A stretch of 64,000 nt of DNA from CADEDV01 sp964596345 (lineage in GTDB: Bacteria > Bacteroidota > Bacteroidia > Chitinophagales > Chitinophagaceae). The DNA lies in NCBI GenBank assembly GCA_964596345.1, contig CAZQSZ010000008.1, forward strand, positions 256,037-320,036. Direction: 5' to 3'. Below the pieces are notes generated by a model. That model worked only from the letters and a program-made list of their open reading frames with translations. It did no database searches and had not been told where the DNA came from. Below, piece after piece: positions 51,348 through 60,611 of this stretch. The stretch's first letter is position 1, and the number at the start of each line of letters is the position of its first letter. A program made the position numbers and the translations under genes.

Positions 51348-52625
51348 ATGGCAACTAATCGTAAAGCAGCGGTGGGTTTCATTTTCATCACCCTGATGAT
51401 TGATGTAACCGGCTGGGGCCTCATCATTCCTGTATTGCCCGACCTCCTCGAAGGAATGATCAAGGGAGGTGTTAGTGAAGCTACTAAATACAGCGGCTGG
51501 CTCACTTTTGCTTATGCTATTACACAATTTATTTTTGCGCCGATCATCGGTAATCTCAGTGATCGTTATGGAAGAAGGCCTGTATTACTGGCTTCGCTGT
51601 TCGGTTTTGCTGTTGATTATATTTTTCTATCCGTTGCTCCCAATATATTCTGGTTATTTATTGGTCGTATTGTTGCAGGTATCACTGGTGCCAGTTTTAC
51701 TACTGCCGCGGCATATATGGCCGATATCAGTACTGCAGAAACAAGAGCCAGGAATTTTGGTATGATCGGTGCCGCCTTCGGGTTGGGCTTTATAATTGGC
51801 CCTGCTATCGGCGGCCTGTTAGGAGAATTAGGGCCCAGGGTTCCATTCATTGCAGCAGCCGTACTCACCGGGCTAAACTGGTTGTATGGCTATTTTGTTT
51901 TGCCGGAATCATTACCGCCGGAAAAAAGAAGAAAATTTGAATGGAAACGGGCTAATCCGGTGGGTGCATTTATGCTGCTGAAAAGAAACCCTGCAATTAT
52001 GGGATTGGCAGGTTCCCTGATATTAGTATACCTGGCAGGATTTGCCGTACAAAGCACCTGGAGTTTTTTCAATATCGAAAAATTCAACTGGAGCAATAGC
52101 CTGATCGGTATTTCGCTGGCTGTTGTCGGTGTGCTTGTTGCCGCAGTACAGGGTGGCTTGATCAGGATACTGACACCAAAGATCGGCAACGAAAAAAGTA
52201 TTTATTGGGGCTTATTGCTTTATTCCATTGGTCTCTTTCTTTTTGCTTTCGCCACCCAGGGATGGATGATGTTTGTGTTTTTAATTCCTTACTGTTTGGG
52301 AGGCATTGCCGGCCCTGCCTTACAGGCCACCATATCAGGTCATGTTCCAGCCAATGAACAGGGTGAATTACAAGGTACCCTGACAAGCCTGATGAGTGTG
52401 ACGATGGTTATTGGTCCACTGATGATGTCGTATGTATTTTCCTATTTTACACAAAAAACCACCCCGGTTTATTTTCCGGGTGCTGCTTTTTTGCTGGGAG
52501 CCATCCTCATGCTGGTCAGTGCCGTAATTACTTACTGGATATTACATAAGGAAAGAAAAACAAACCCTGAGCTGGTCAACCTGATCGATGCAAAACAATC
52601 CATTGATCCTCCTGCCGGACATTAG
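51348..52625 (+). CDS. TCR/Tet-type major facilitator exporter
   Basis: The 425-residue protein has twelve predicted transmembrane helices. Helix 1 (FIFITLMIDVTGWGLIIPVLPDL) and the loop 2-3 signature GNLSDRYGRRPVLL match the TetA subgroup of drug:H+ antiporters. The substrate is not known, and chromosomal members are not reliably resistance determinants. TATTTTTA (51336-51343), one mismatch from TAnnTTTG, ends four bases before the ATG. Confidence 0.92.
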   Translation: MATNRKAAVGFIFITLMIDVTGWGLIIPVLPDLLEGMIKGGVSEATKYSGWLTFAYAITQFIFAPIIGNLSDRYGRRPVLLASLFGFAVDYIFLSVAPNIFWLFIGRIVAGITGASFTTAAAYMADISTAETRARNFGMIGAAFGLGFIIGPAIGGLLGELGPRVPFIAAAVLTGLNWLYGYFVLPESLPPEKRRKFEWKRANPVGAFMLLKRNPAIMGLAGSLILVYLAGFAVQSTWSFFNIEKFNWSNSLIGISLAVVGVLVAAVQGGLIRILTPKIGNEKSIYWGLLLYSIGLFLFAFATQGWMMFVFLIPYCLGGIAGPALQATISGHVPANEQGELQGTLTSLMSVTMVIGPLMMSYVFSYFTQKTTPVYFPGAAFLLGAILMLVSAVITYWILHKERKTNPELVNLIDAKQSIDPPAGH

Positions 52626-52817
52626 ATAGCATTTGTCAGGGCAGCGTCATCCAATTCGCCATTTACTAATTAAAATCATACATACGGGTGACCGTAAGCA
52701 GCACTTTGGGTAAAGCAATTTTTCACTTTTACAGTACTGAAATGATCGTTCAATAATTCAGTTCTAACGGTTGCCCGCCTTTTTTGTATTTTCCTTTTCT
52801 ATTTAAAGAATTATTTT

Positions 52818-54677
52818 ATGTTACAACAATCCAACTTTTTTGCAGTGGAAGCTGCACCCGCACGGGCAGAACTTGAAACATGGGTCAAACAAATTGCGGC
52901 TTTATGTGAAGCCGATTCCGTTCACTGGTGTGATGGCTCACAACAGGAATATGATGCTCTTTGCCAGTTACTGGTAAAGAAAGGCACTTTTATTGCCCTG
53001 AACCCGGGAAAACGTCCGAACAGTTTTGCCTGCTTTAGTGATCCAAGTGATGTGGCGAGAGTAGAGGATAAAACCTTTATCTGCAGCCGCCGTAAAGAAG
53101 ACTCCGGTCCCACCAATAACTGGATGGCCCCGGATGACATGAAAAAGAAACTGCATGTGCTGCTGACCGGCAGCATGAAGGGCCGCATTTTATACGTCAT
53201 TCCTTTTTGTATGGGGCCTTTAGGTTCTCCTTTTGCCCGTTATGGAGTGCAGATCACCGATTCTGAATATGTAGTAGTGAATATGCGCATCATGACCCGT
53301 ATGGGACAAGACGTGTTGCCTTACCTGCACAAAAAAAGTTACGTAAAATGTTTGCATACAGTGGGTGCTCCTTTACAGGGCAATCAAAAAGACAGCAGCT
53401 GGCCTTGTAATCCTGACGTAAAATATATTTCTCATTTTCCTGAAGAAAGGCTGATCATCTCTTATGGCAGCGGGTATGGTGGTAATGCATTGATGGGTAA
53501 AAAATGTTTTGCACTCCGTATTGCTTCCGTCATGGGAAGAGAAGAGAATTGGCTGGCCGAGCATATGCTGATCATGGGTGTGGAATCTCCTGATAAAAAG
53601 AAAACCTATGTAGCCGCTGCTTTTCCCAGTGCCTGTGGTAAAACCAACTTTGCGATGCTCATTCCACCAAAAGAATTCGATGGCTGGAAAGTAACTACGG
53701 TGGGTGATGATATTGCCTGGATACATAAAGGAGAGGATGGGGCTTTGTATGCTATCAATCCTGAAGCCGGTTATTTCGGCGTGGCTCCCGGTACTAACTA
53801 TAAGACCAACCCGAATGCGATGGAAAGCATTAAAGCCAATACCATTTTTACCAACGTAGCCATCACCCCTGATAAAGATGTTTGGTGGGAAGGACTGACC
53901 AAAGAAATTCCGGAGGGATTAACTGACTGGCATGGTAAACCCTGGGATCCCAACAGTGGTAAACCCGCTGCACACCCTAACTCAAGATTTACAGCACCGG
54001 CTTATCAGAATCCTGCTATCGACAGCGACTGGGATAATCCGAATGGTGTGCATATTGAAGGATTTATTTTCGGTGGCAGAAGAAGCACCGGTGTACCATT
54101 AGTATACCAATCTTTCAACTGGAACTTTGGTGTGTACCTCGCTACCACGATGGGAAGCGAAATGACTGCAGCTGCCTTTGGTGAAATTGGTAAAGTGCGC
54201 CGTGATCCCTTCGCTATGTTACCTTTCATGGGTTATCATATCGGTGATTATGTGAACCACTGGTTACAGTTTGGCCGTGATCTGCCCAATGCACCCCGGA
54301 TATTTGGCGTGAACTGGTTCCGTAAAGACGAGAACGGGCAATTCATCTGGCCGGGATTTGGAGATAATATCCGTCCGTTGAAATGGATCGTGGAGCGTAT
54401 CCGCGGTAATGCTTCTTCAGTAGAAAGCCCCATCGGCTGGATGCCAAGGTATGAAGACATCGACTGGACCGGGCTGGAAAATTTTACCAAAGAAGATTTT
54501 GCAAAGATCATGACCGTTGATCGTGAACCCGGCAAACAGGAACTGTTGTCCCACGAAGAATTATTTGAACGCATGTATGATAAACTGCCGAAAGAATTTT
54601 TCTTTATGCGTGAACTGCTGTTATCCGCCTTGTGGCGTTCCCCCGAGCATTGGGGATTGCAACCTGAACAGCACTGA
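52818..54677 (+). CDS. pckG: GTP-dependent phosphoenolpyruvate carboxykinase
   Basis: This 619-residue enzyme converts oxaloacetate to phosphoenolpyruvate using GTP and opens gluconeogenesis. The P-loop-like kinase motif is FPSACGKTNFAML near residue 270, and the metal site includes VGDDIAWI. Length and end sequences match the GTP type, not the ATP-dependent PckA type. The gene is monocistronic, with a short gap before the AspT-like transporter. Confidence 0.96.
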   Translation: MLQQSNFFAVEAAPARAELETWVKQIAALCEADSVHWCDGSQQEYDALCQLLVKKGTFIALNPGKRPNSFACFSDPSDVARVEDKTFICSRRKEDSGPTNNWMAPDDMKKKLHVLLTGSMKGRILYVIPFCMGPLGSPFARYGVQITDSEYVVVNMRIMTRMGQDVLPYLHKKSYVKCLHTVGAPLQGNQKDSSWPCNPDVKYISHFPEERLIISYGSGYGGNALMGKKCFALRIASVMGREENWLAEHMLIMGVESPDKKKTYVAAAFPSACGKTNFAMLIPPKEFDGWKVTTVGDDIAWIHKGEDGALYAINPEAGYFGVAPGTNYKTNPNAMESIKANTIFTNVAITPDKDVWWEGLTKEIPEGLTDWHGKPWDPNSGKPAAHPNSRFTAPAYQNPAIDSDWDNPNGVHIEGFIFGGRRSTGVPLVYQSFNWNFGVYLATTMGSEMTAAAFGEIGKVRRDPFAMLPFMGYHIGDYVNHWLQFGRDLPNAPRIFGVNWFRKDENGQFIWPGFGDNIRPLKWIVERIRGNASSVESPIGWMPRYEDIDWTGLENFTKEDFAKIMTVDREPGKQELLSHEELFERMYDKLPKEFFFMRELLLSALWRSPEHWGLQPEQH

Positions 54678-54781
54678 CCTCTGCTGATTGCCTGCTAATT
54701 GAAAATAGTAAATAAGGCAGCAGGATAAACCCTGTTGCCTGTTTACTGTTTACAGTGTACATTTAATTAATACTATTTATC

Positions 54782-56452
54782 ATGGACTGGTTCTATGATC
54801 TGTTTACGAAAACCTCGATTGCTCAATCTGTCATCATTTACGGAATCGTAATTGCTGTGGGTATCTGGATGGGTCGTATCAAGATCGCTGGTATCTCTTT
54901 AGGTATCACCTGGGTTTTATTCGCCGGCTTATTTTTATCTTATGCGGGCTTGGAAATTGATAAAGGCACCGAACACTTCATCAAGGAGTTCGGGCTTATC
55001 CTGTTTGTTTACTCCATTGGCCTGCAGGTGGGACCCGGCTTCTGGGCTTCCTTAAAGAAGAATGCGATTGCGAATAATGTTCTCGCTTTTGCCATTGTTT
55101 TCACCGGGGTTATCATTACAGTAATACTGTACTATTTCAGCGGCAATCATATTTCTGTAATGACCGGGGTCATGAGTGGTGCTGTGACGAATACTCCCGG
55201 CCTGGGTGCGGCCCAGGCTGCTGTAGCCGATCTGAATGTGACCGGCACTGATAAATCACTGATCACTTTAGCGTATGCTGTTACGTATCCCTTAGGTGTA
55301 TTTGGTATCATTGGCGCATTGGTTATCCTGAAAAAATTCTTCGGCGTTAATATCGAAGAAGAGCAGGAGCGTCACCGCAAACTGAATGTATTGCGGGCCA
55401 ATCGTCCCGTATCGGTTCACCTGCAACTGGAAAATAAACAACTCGTGGGGCAGCCGCTGCGGAAATTATTTGAACTGCTTAAAGAACCCGTGGTTGTTTC
55501 CCGTATGTTTCACAATGGTGAGATCATTACGCCGACCCCGGATCTTGTTTTATCTGAAAATGATGTGTTACTGGTTGTTGCTTCCAAACAGGAAATGGAA
55601 CAACTGAAATTACTTATCGGGCCGGTCAGCAGCATGAACCTGAAAACGGCAACAGACAGCGACCTGATCACCCGGCATATCGTGGTAACAAGAACTGCCG
55701 TAACCCATCGGCGATTAGGAGATATACCTGAATTGCACCAGCATGATTTTACTTTAACTAGATTAAGCCGGGCCGGTATTGAAATGGTGCCGCATGGTGA
55801 TATCTTTCTTCAGCTCGGTGATACGATCAAGGTAGTGGGAACAGAAGAAGGTGTGCAGCATGTTACCACCGCCGTTGGTAATTCATTAAAGAAATTAGAA
55901 GTCCCGGACCTTGCACCCATCTTCATGGGTATTGTATTGGGTGTTATACTCGGCAGCATCCCTTTCCATTTTCCGAATATGCCAGTAGCAGTAAAAATCG
56001 GTATGGCCGGCGGCCCCCTGATCATTGCGTTAACATTGAGCCGCTTCGGTAATTTATTCTACCTGAATAATTATACTACGAACAGTGCCAACTTAATGAT
56101 TCGTGAACTGGGTATCAGTTTATTCCTGGCCAGTGTTGGATTGAGCAGTGGTAAAAATTTATCGGTTGCCTTTGCAGATGGCCGCGGCTGGGTCTGGATG
56201 GGCATGGGTGTTATCATCACGGTGGTACCCCTGCTGATCATTGGATATATCGCTCATAAATATTTCCGTAAAACCTATTTTGAAATTTGCGGTTTACTCG
56301 CCGGTGCTTCTACGGATCCGCCTGCACTGGCTTTCGCCACCCGGCTGGCAGGGAATGATATTCCTTCTGTTACTTATGCCACCGTATACCCGCTGACCAT
56401 GATCCTTCGTATTGTGGCGGCACAACTGCTGATACTCTTGCTGGCTTCATAG
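54782..56452 (+). CDS. AspT/YidE-family transporter with TrkA-C domains
   Basis: This 556-residue membrane protein follows the aspartate:alanine exchanger family: a first helical bundle (about 1-185), two soluble RCK/TrkA-C-like domains in the middle (about 205-375, including VHLQLENKQLVGQPLRKLF and GDTIKVVGTEEG), and a second bundle. TNTPGLGAAQAA and STDPPALAF are the paired-motif segments of the two halves. Substrate is unknown. It may be energy-coupled to decarboxylation, but no partner decarboxylase is adjacent. Confidence 0.88.
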   Translation: MDWFYDLFTKTSIAQSVIIYGIVIAVGIWMGRIKIAGISLGITWVLFAGLFLSYAGLEIDKGTEHFIKEFGLILFVYSIGLQVGPGFWASLKKNAIANNVLAFAIVFTGVIITVILYYFSGNHISVMTGVMSGAVTNTPGLGAAQAAVADLNVTGTDKSLITLAYAVTYPLGVFGIIGALVILKKFFGVNIEEEQERHRKLNVLRANRPVSVHLQLENKQLVGQPLRKLFELLKEPVVVSRMFHNGEIITPTPDLVLSENDVLLVVASKQEMEQLKLLIGPVSSMNLKTATDSDLITRHIVVTRTAVTHRRLGDIPELHQHDFTLTRLSRAGIEMVPHGDIFLQLGDTIKVVGTEEGVQHVTTAVGNSLKKLEVPDLAPIFMGIVLGVILGSIPFHFPNMPVAVKIGMAGGPLIIALTLSRFGNLFYLNNYTTNSANLMIRELGISLFLASVGLSSGKNLSVAFADGRGWVWMGMGVIITVVPLLIIGYIAHKYFRKTYFEICGLLAGASTDPPALAFATRLAGNDIPSVTYATVYPLTMILRIVAAQLLILLLAS

Positions 56453-56453
56453 C

Positions 56454-56807
56454 TTATTTGGCAGCCTGCTTCAATGCTTCCACGGTCTTCTTATCATTAC
56501 CGATAAAGATCTTATCGTTGAGGATGGTAACGGGACGCTTCAGAAAAGTATATTCATCAAGGATCAACTGGCGGTAGTCTTTCTCCGTCAGTTTTTTATC
56601 CTTTAGTCCTAATTCTTTATACTTCATGGCCCGGCGGCTGAACAGCGACTCGTAGCTGCCTGCCATTTTTTTCATTTCATCCAGCTGGAAAGCTGTGATC
56701 TTTTCAAACTTGATATCCTGCATCGCAAAACCTTTTTGATCCACTCCGGTTTCTTTGATAATGGCCTGGCAGGTAGTACAGTTGCCGAGGTGATACATTT
56801 TCTTCAT
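56454..56807 (-). CDS. ArsC/Spx-family protein
   Basis: This 117-residue thioredoxin-fold protein starts at ATG 56807 (MKKMYHLGNCTTCQAI). The CxxC is C10-C13, and the downstream RPV motif appears in FLKRPVTILNDKIFIG. The family includes arsenate reductase ArsC and the stress regulator Spx. A longer TTG start at 56822 exists but is less likely. It ends one base from the converging AspT-like gene. No ars genes are near, so an arsenic role is not indicated. Confidence 0.85.
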   Translation of the reverse strand: MKKMYHLGNCTTCQAIIKETGVDQKGFAMQDIKFEKITAFQLDEMKKMAGSYESLFSRRAMKYKELGLKDKKLTEKDYRQLILDEYTFLKRPVTILNDKIFIGNDKKTVEALKQAAK

Positions 56808-56888
56808 ATCCTTATTACGCAAATTGAGGGTAGTTAGTTCATTACGCTGTAAAATGGCGTACTTTGTGCCACTTTAAAGAGAAAAATT

Positions 56889-57617
56889 ATGGGCAAAGAT
56901 GAGGTTTTCAAAGGCGAAATAGAAAAGGCCAGCGATTTTAAATTTGGCGCCAGCGTGGCCAAGGTATTTGATGATATGGTGAACCGCTCGGTTCCCTTTT
57001 ATGGCGAAATTCAACGGATGATGGCCGAACTGGCAGCTGATCATGCAGCCGAAGGCAGTTTTGTATACGACCTCGGTTGTTCCACCGGCACCACCATGAT
57101 CGGTATGGATACGATGGTGGACCAGAATATCCGCTTTATAGGTGTTGACGATTCACAGGAAATGCTGGACAAGTGTAAGTCAAAATTGATGGAGCTGGGT
57201 TTCACCCGTCATTATGAACTGCGTTGTGCTGACCTGGGCCAGGGGGTAAAAGTTGAAAACGCTTCGGTCGTGGTGCTTTGCCTCACCTTGCAATTTGTAC
57301 GTCCGATCTACCGGGAGCGATTACTGAAAAATATTTATGATGGTTTAAATCCGGGCGGTGTGCTGATACTGGTAGAAAAAATATTAGCAGAAGAAAGCAA
57401 TTTCAACCGCGACTTTATCGACTACTATTATAATTACAAACGCCGCAATAATTACAGTGAGATGGAGATCTCTCAAAAAAGAGAGGCACTTGAAAATGTA
57501 TTGGTTCCCTATAAGCTAAGTGAAAATATCACCCTGCTGCGTGATCATGGATTTGCACATTGTGAAGTGTTTTTCAAGTGGTATAATTTCGCCGGGATCA
57601 TTGCAACAAAAAAATAA
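56889..57617 (+). CDS. cmoA: Carboxy-S-adenosyl-L-methionine synthase
   Basis: The 242-residue SAM-dependent enzyme matches CmoA. VFDDMVNRSVPFYGEI, the SAM motif YDLGCSTGTT, the LTLQFVRP segment and the ISQKREALENVLV block are all characteristic. CmoA makes Cx-SAM from prephenate and SAM for wobble uridine modification (cmo5U). The partner cmoB is not in the window. It precedes a membrane methyltransferase gene by 34 bases. Confidence 0.92.
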   Translation: MGKDEVFKGEIEKASDFKFGASVAKVFDDMVNRSVPFYGEIQRMMAELAADHAAEGSFVYDLGCSTGTTMIGMDTMVDQNIRFIGVDDSQEMLDKCKSKLMELGFTRHYELRCADLGQGVKVENASVVVLCLTLQFVRPIYRERLLKNIYDGLNPGGVLILVEKILAEESNFNRDFIDYYYNYKRRNNYSEMEISQKREALENVLVPYKLSENITLLRDHGFAHCEVFFKWYNFAGIIATKK

Positions 57618-57651
57618 GTCTCTTTTTCCTCTGTGCGAAAAAAAATCTTCT

Positions 57652-58374
57652 ATGGTAGCTATCGGAAATTTCTTTTTCAAGTACCGTAACTGGATCTTTA
57701 TCCTTTTTTACGGAGCCTTGTTCATTCCTTCCTGGCCCTTGTTCTCCAAACAACAATTCGGCAATCATTATTATATATGGCCGATTGTCCTTGGTTTGTT
57801 TATTACCTGTCTCGGTCAGCTGACCCGGGGACTGACCATTGGTCTTGCTTATATCGTCCGGGGTGGTAAAGAAGGAAAACCTTATGCAGAAGGGCTGGTA
57901 ACAGAAGGCATCTTCACGCATTGCCGTAATCCTTTGTATGTCGGTAATATTTTAATGTTACTGGGAGTAGGTATTTTGGCCAACTCTTTATTTTATACCG
58001 CCATCATGATCCCGGTCTTCTTGTTCATTTACCAGGCCATCGTGTTGGCTGAAGAAAATTTTCTCCGGGGTAAATTCGGTACCGGCTTCGATGAATACTG
58101 TAAAAAAGTGAACCGCTGGATACCGAATCTCAGCGGTATCGGTAAAACATTTGCCAGTATGGAGTTTAACTGGAAAAGATGGATCCTGAAAGAACATACC
58201 ACCCAATTCATCTGGCTCATCGGCATCACCCTGCTCTTATTACTCAATTATCCCGAACTCACGGGCCACGATGAACAACAAAGAAATATCCTCGGCGGCA
58301 TCATCCTGGGAGTGTTGCTGTTAGTCTATCTTCTTATCCGCTATTTAAAAAAGACGGGTAAGTTTAAAGAATAA
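57652..58374 (+). CDS. Isoprenylcysteine-methyltransferase-like membrane protein
   Basis: From ATG 57652 (MVAIGNFFFKYRNWIFILFY) the 240-residue protein has about five transmembrane helices. The ICMT/PEMT-type SAM-binding signature is present: GIFTHCRNPLYVGNI and EENFLRGKFGTGFDEYCKKVNRWIP. The true substrate is unknown and may be a lipid or small molecule. The ORF extends upstream to 57520 inside cmoA, and I rejected that start. It probably shares a transcript with cmoA. Confidence 0.88.
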   Translation: MVAIGNFFFKYRNWIFILFYGALFIPSWPLFSKQQFGNHYYIWPIVLGLFITCLGQLTRGLTIGLAYIVRGGKEGKPYAEGLVTEGIFTHCRNPLYVGNILMLLGVGILANSLFYTAIMIPVFLFIYQAIVLAEENFLRGKFGTGFDEYCKKVNRWIPNLSGIGKTFASMEFNWKRWILKEHTTQFIWLIGITLLLLLNYPELTGHDEQQRNILGGIILGVLLLVYLLIRYLKKTGKFKE

Positions 58375-58431
58375 CACCCCGGAATTTTTGTTGTCTCCAG
58401 AGGGGCTTCCTGTTCCTATTACTTACTCCCT

Positions 58432-58490
58432 TTCGTGGAATTCGTGCCATTCGTGGCAAAACCTGTGTAATCTGTGGCTAAATTCCCTCT
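58432..58490. repeat. Extragenic repeat copy A (TTCGTG/GTGGC words)
   Basis: Words TTTCGTGGAATTCGTGCC, ATTCGTGGC and TGTGTAATCTGTGGC occur in a row between the methyltransferase and NifU genes. Similar words recur at 59205-59378 and 63760-63865. This copy lacks the CCTGCCGGCAGG palindrome. Confidence 0.7.
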
Positions 58491-58526
58491 TTCCCGCCTT
58501 CGTAAACAAGCCTGCCCATTTCTTGT

Positions 58527-58534
58527 TATTTTTG
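58527..58534 (+). promoter_or_regulatory. -7 box upstream of the NifU-family gene
   Basis: TATTTTTG is an exact TAnnTTTG match, ending 18 bases before the ATG at 58553. No clear -33 TTG is seen. Confidence 0.5.
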
Positions 58535-58552
58535 TGTATCAATTTTTGAGCT

Positions 58553-59149
58553 ATGATCAAAACAGGCAATCCCATTATCAGCATCTATACCGAGATGACC
58601 CCCAACCCGGAGACCATGAAGTTTGTGGCTAACAAGCTTTTATATCCCGGCAAAAGCATTGATTTCCCGGATGCAGAGAGTGCAAAACCTTCCCCTTTGG
58701 CAACAGAGCTGTTTGGTTTTCCTTTTATCAAAGCGGTATTCGTGGCCAGCAATTTTGTGACCCTGACCAAGACCGGCGAAACCGACTGGCAGGATGTGAT
58801 CCCTTCTATCCGCCAGTTCCTGAAAGATTACCTGGAAGAAGGTAAGGCGGTGATCAATGAAGAAGAACTGGCTGCGGTAAAACAATCCAGCAGCAATGAA
58901 GTGGCTGCCGATGATGATGATGTGGTAAAACGTATCAAAGAATTGCTCGATAACTATGTTCGTCCTGCAGTGGAAATGGATGGAGGTGCTATCCAATTCA
59001 AAAGCTATGAAGCCGGTACGGTTAACTTAGCCATGCAGGGAAGCTGCAGTGGTTGCCCTTCTTCCATGATCACTTTGAAAGCCGGTATTGAAGGCATGAT
59101 GAAGCGGATGATCCCCGAAGTGAAAGAAGTTGTGGCTGAAGCAGAGTAA
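58553..59149 (+). CDS. NifU-family Fe-S cluster carrier (Nfu type)
   Basis: This 198-residue protein has an Nfu N-terminal domain (IYTEMTPNPETMKFVANKLL) and a NifU-like C-terminal domain with the cluster-binding C165-SG-C168. It carries [4Fe-4S] clusters to target proteins and could serve the Fe-S subunits in this genome. An acidic linker (about 115-125, DDDD) connects the domains. It is flanked by extragenic repeats. Confidence 0.93.
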   Translation: MIKTGNPIISIYTEMTPNPETMKFVANKLLYPGKSIDFPDAESAKPSPLATELFGFPFIKAVFVASNFVTLTKTGETDWQDVIPSIRQFLKDYLEEGKAVINEEELAAVKQSSSNEVAADDDDVVKRIKELLDNYVRPAVEMDGGAIQFKSYEAGTVNLAMQGSCSGCPSSMITLKAGIEGMMKRMIPEVKEVVAEAE

Positions 59150-59204
59150 GCCCCTTTGCATAAAATTTTTATAGAGCAGCTTAACGGCTGCTTTTTTTAT
59201 TAGC

Positions 59205-59378
59205 GATGGACTATACAGATATACACGGATTTTTCGTACTCTTTTCAGTAAGAGTAAAAGAACTGAACTCAAAAAGAATACTGCATTCTTATGAATCTGA
59301 TTTTTGTTAATTCGTGTAATCTGTGGCGATAAACACCTGCCGGCAGGCAGGTCTGTGGCCAACCCTATTTCGTGGATT
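59205..59378. repeat. Extragenic repeat copy B, with palindrome
   Basis: The left part holds ACAGATATACACGGATTTTT and the right part AATTCGTGTAATCTGTGGC, which are roughly inverted. They enclose unrelated sequence. Further right come CACCTGCCGGCAGGCAGGT (a 12-bp core palindrome CCTGCCGGCAGG with extended arms) and ATTTCGTGGATTTCC. The 3' end of the next gene lies inside this element. Confidence 0.75.
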
Positions 59379-60480
59379 TCCTCCATATCACATTCCTGGC
59401 CTTTAAATAATCCAGCACAAAATCAAAACAGTCTTTGCGGTGCCCGATCAGCTCCGGCGGGAACACACCTTTTTCAGTGAATAGTTTATCAGCAATAAGA
59501 TGCACGGCAGCCGTACAGGTATAGCCCGTTGTCCTTGCCATCGAAGATATTTTAGTCACCGGGTCATAACGATCAAGCAGATCATACGTAATAGTTTCGT
59601 TTTCGCCAATCACTATTACTTTCATCACGGTGAATTCTTCTTCCTCGGGGCCCAGCTTCCATTCATTCACTAATAACTTCGAAGTAAAATCAAGTGGTGA
59701 AACAGCAATATCATTTATATGCAGTGGTGTTATATCAAAAAAACCGGCCTGTTGTAAGGCAATGATCAGGTCAATATGCCCCGGATAGCGCAACGTTTTT
59801 TCTTTCATGTCGGGGATATGGTTCATTGTATAGATCAGTGAACGAAGTCCGTCGGTATTAAAAGCTTCCAGTTCGCCCACTTCATCAAACCGTATCCTCT
59901 CTCTTTCACTCAATGCAGGTTTGGTAACGATCTTTCCTTGCTCCACCAACCTGGCCGGTCGTATATATTCCTGTATCACATCCACGGGTGAGAATGGTGC
60001 TTTGTACTGGAATGGTGGTTTTCTTTCTTTGGGCAACCCTCCTACATAACATTCAAAGGCTTTCACTTTCATGTCCGCATTGTAACGACCCAGGATGAAA
60101 TTGCTCATACCGGGTGCCACACCACAATCGGTAATAACAGTAACTCCTTTTTCTTTGGCCAATGCATCCAGTTGCAATACATCTTCGGGAAAGAAAGAAA
60201 TATCCACCACATTTTTACCGGCATGGATCACTGCTTCCAGTGTTTGATACCCCATAAATCCGGGTACGGCGGTTACCACCAGGTCAAACGGCTGTAACAG
60301 GCCGGCATAATTGTTATAATCAGCGAGATCAGCAGCGGCCGTATGAATAGCCGGGTTGCGTCGGCTCAGTTCTTCAAGATTAGCTACACTGAGATCAAAA
60401 GAAGTAACGGAAAAATCGTTAGCAAGGTCCAGCGCAATGGCTCTGCCCACCATACCGGCTCCTAATACAGCAATCGTCAT
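59365..60480 (-). CDS. Saccharopine dehydrogenase-like NAD(P)-binding protein
   Basis: The Rossmann motif MTIAVLGAGMVGRAIALDL begins at ATG 60480, giving 371 residues. The ORF can reach TTG 60501, but that lies inside a promoter box. The protein is of the saccharopine dehydrogenase/homospermidine-synthase-like fold (VAPGMSNFILGRYN, ISFFPEDVLQLD). The substrate is unknown. The last codons (RKSTK and the TAG stop) come from the TTCGTGGATTTCC unit of the extragenic repeat, so the C-terminus was probably altered by repeat insertion. Confidence 0.85.
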   Translation of the reverse strand: MTIAVLGAGMVGRAIALDLANDFSVTSFDLSVANLEELSRRNPAIHTAAADLADYNNYAGLLQPFDLVVTAVPGFMGYQTLEAVIHAGKNVVDISFFPEDVLQLDALAKEKGVTVITDCGVAPGMSNFILGRYNADMKVKAFECYVGGLPKERKPPFQYKAPFSPVDVIQEYIRPARLVEQGKIVTKPALSERERIRFDEVGELEAFNTDGLRSLIYTMNHIPDMKEKTLRYPGHIDLIIALQQAGFFDITPLHINDIAVSPLDFTSKLLVNEWKLGPEEEEFTVMKVIVIGENETITYDLLDRYDPVTKISSMARTTGYTCTAAVHLIADKLFTEKGVFPPELIGHRKDCFDFVLDYLKARNVIWRKSTK

Positions 60481-60498
60481 GTAATACAATTTAGTCTG

Positions 60499-60506
60499 CA
60501 AATTTA
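60499..60506 (-). promoter_or_regulatory. -7 box upstream of the saccharopine-dehydrogenase-like gene
   Basis: On the minus strand this reads TAAATTTG, an exact match, 18 bases before the ATG at 60480. Confidence 0.5.
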
Positions 60507-60611
60507 CTGAGAACCTGCTTCATCATAGCAGGGGAAAACTCCGATGGTATAAAAAACAAAACCCTCTTTAGAAAAAGAAGGTTGTCCTGTTATGCTTATG
60601 CACACGAAAAA

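Noticed and set aside
51348..52625. Acquired tetracycline-resistance gene
   Set aside because: The gene has no mobile-element context, its base composition by eye is like its neighbours, and chromosomal Tet-like MFS proteins are common.
56454..56807. Arsenic-resistance locus
   Set aside because: There is no arsR, arsB or Acr3 nearby; the protein fits the Spx/ArsC-like group in general.
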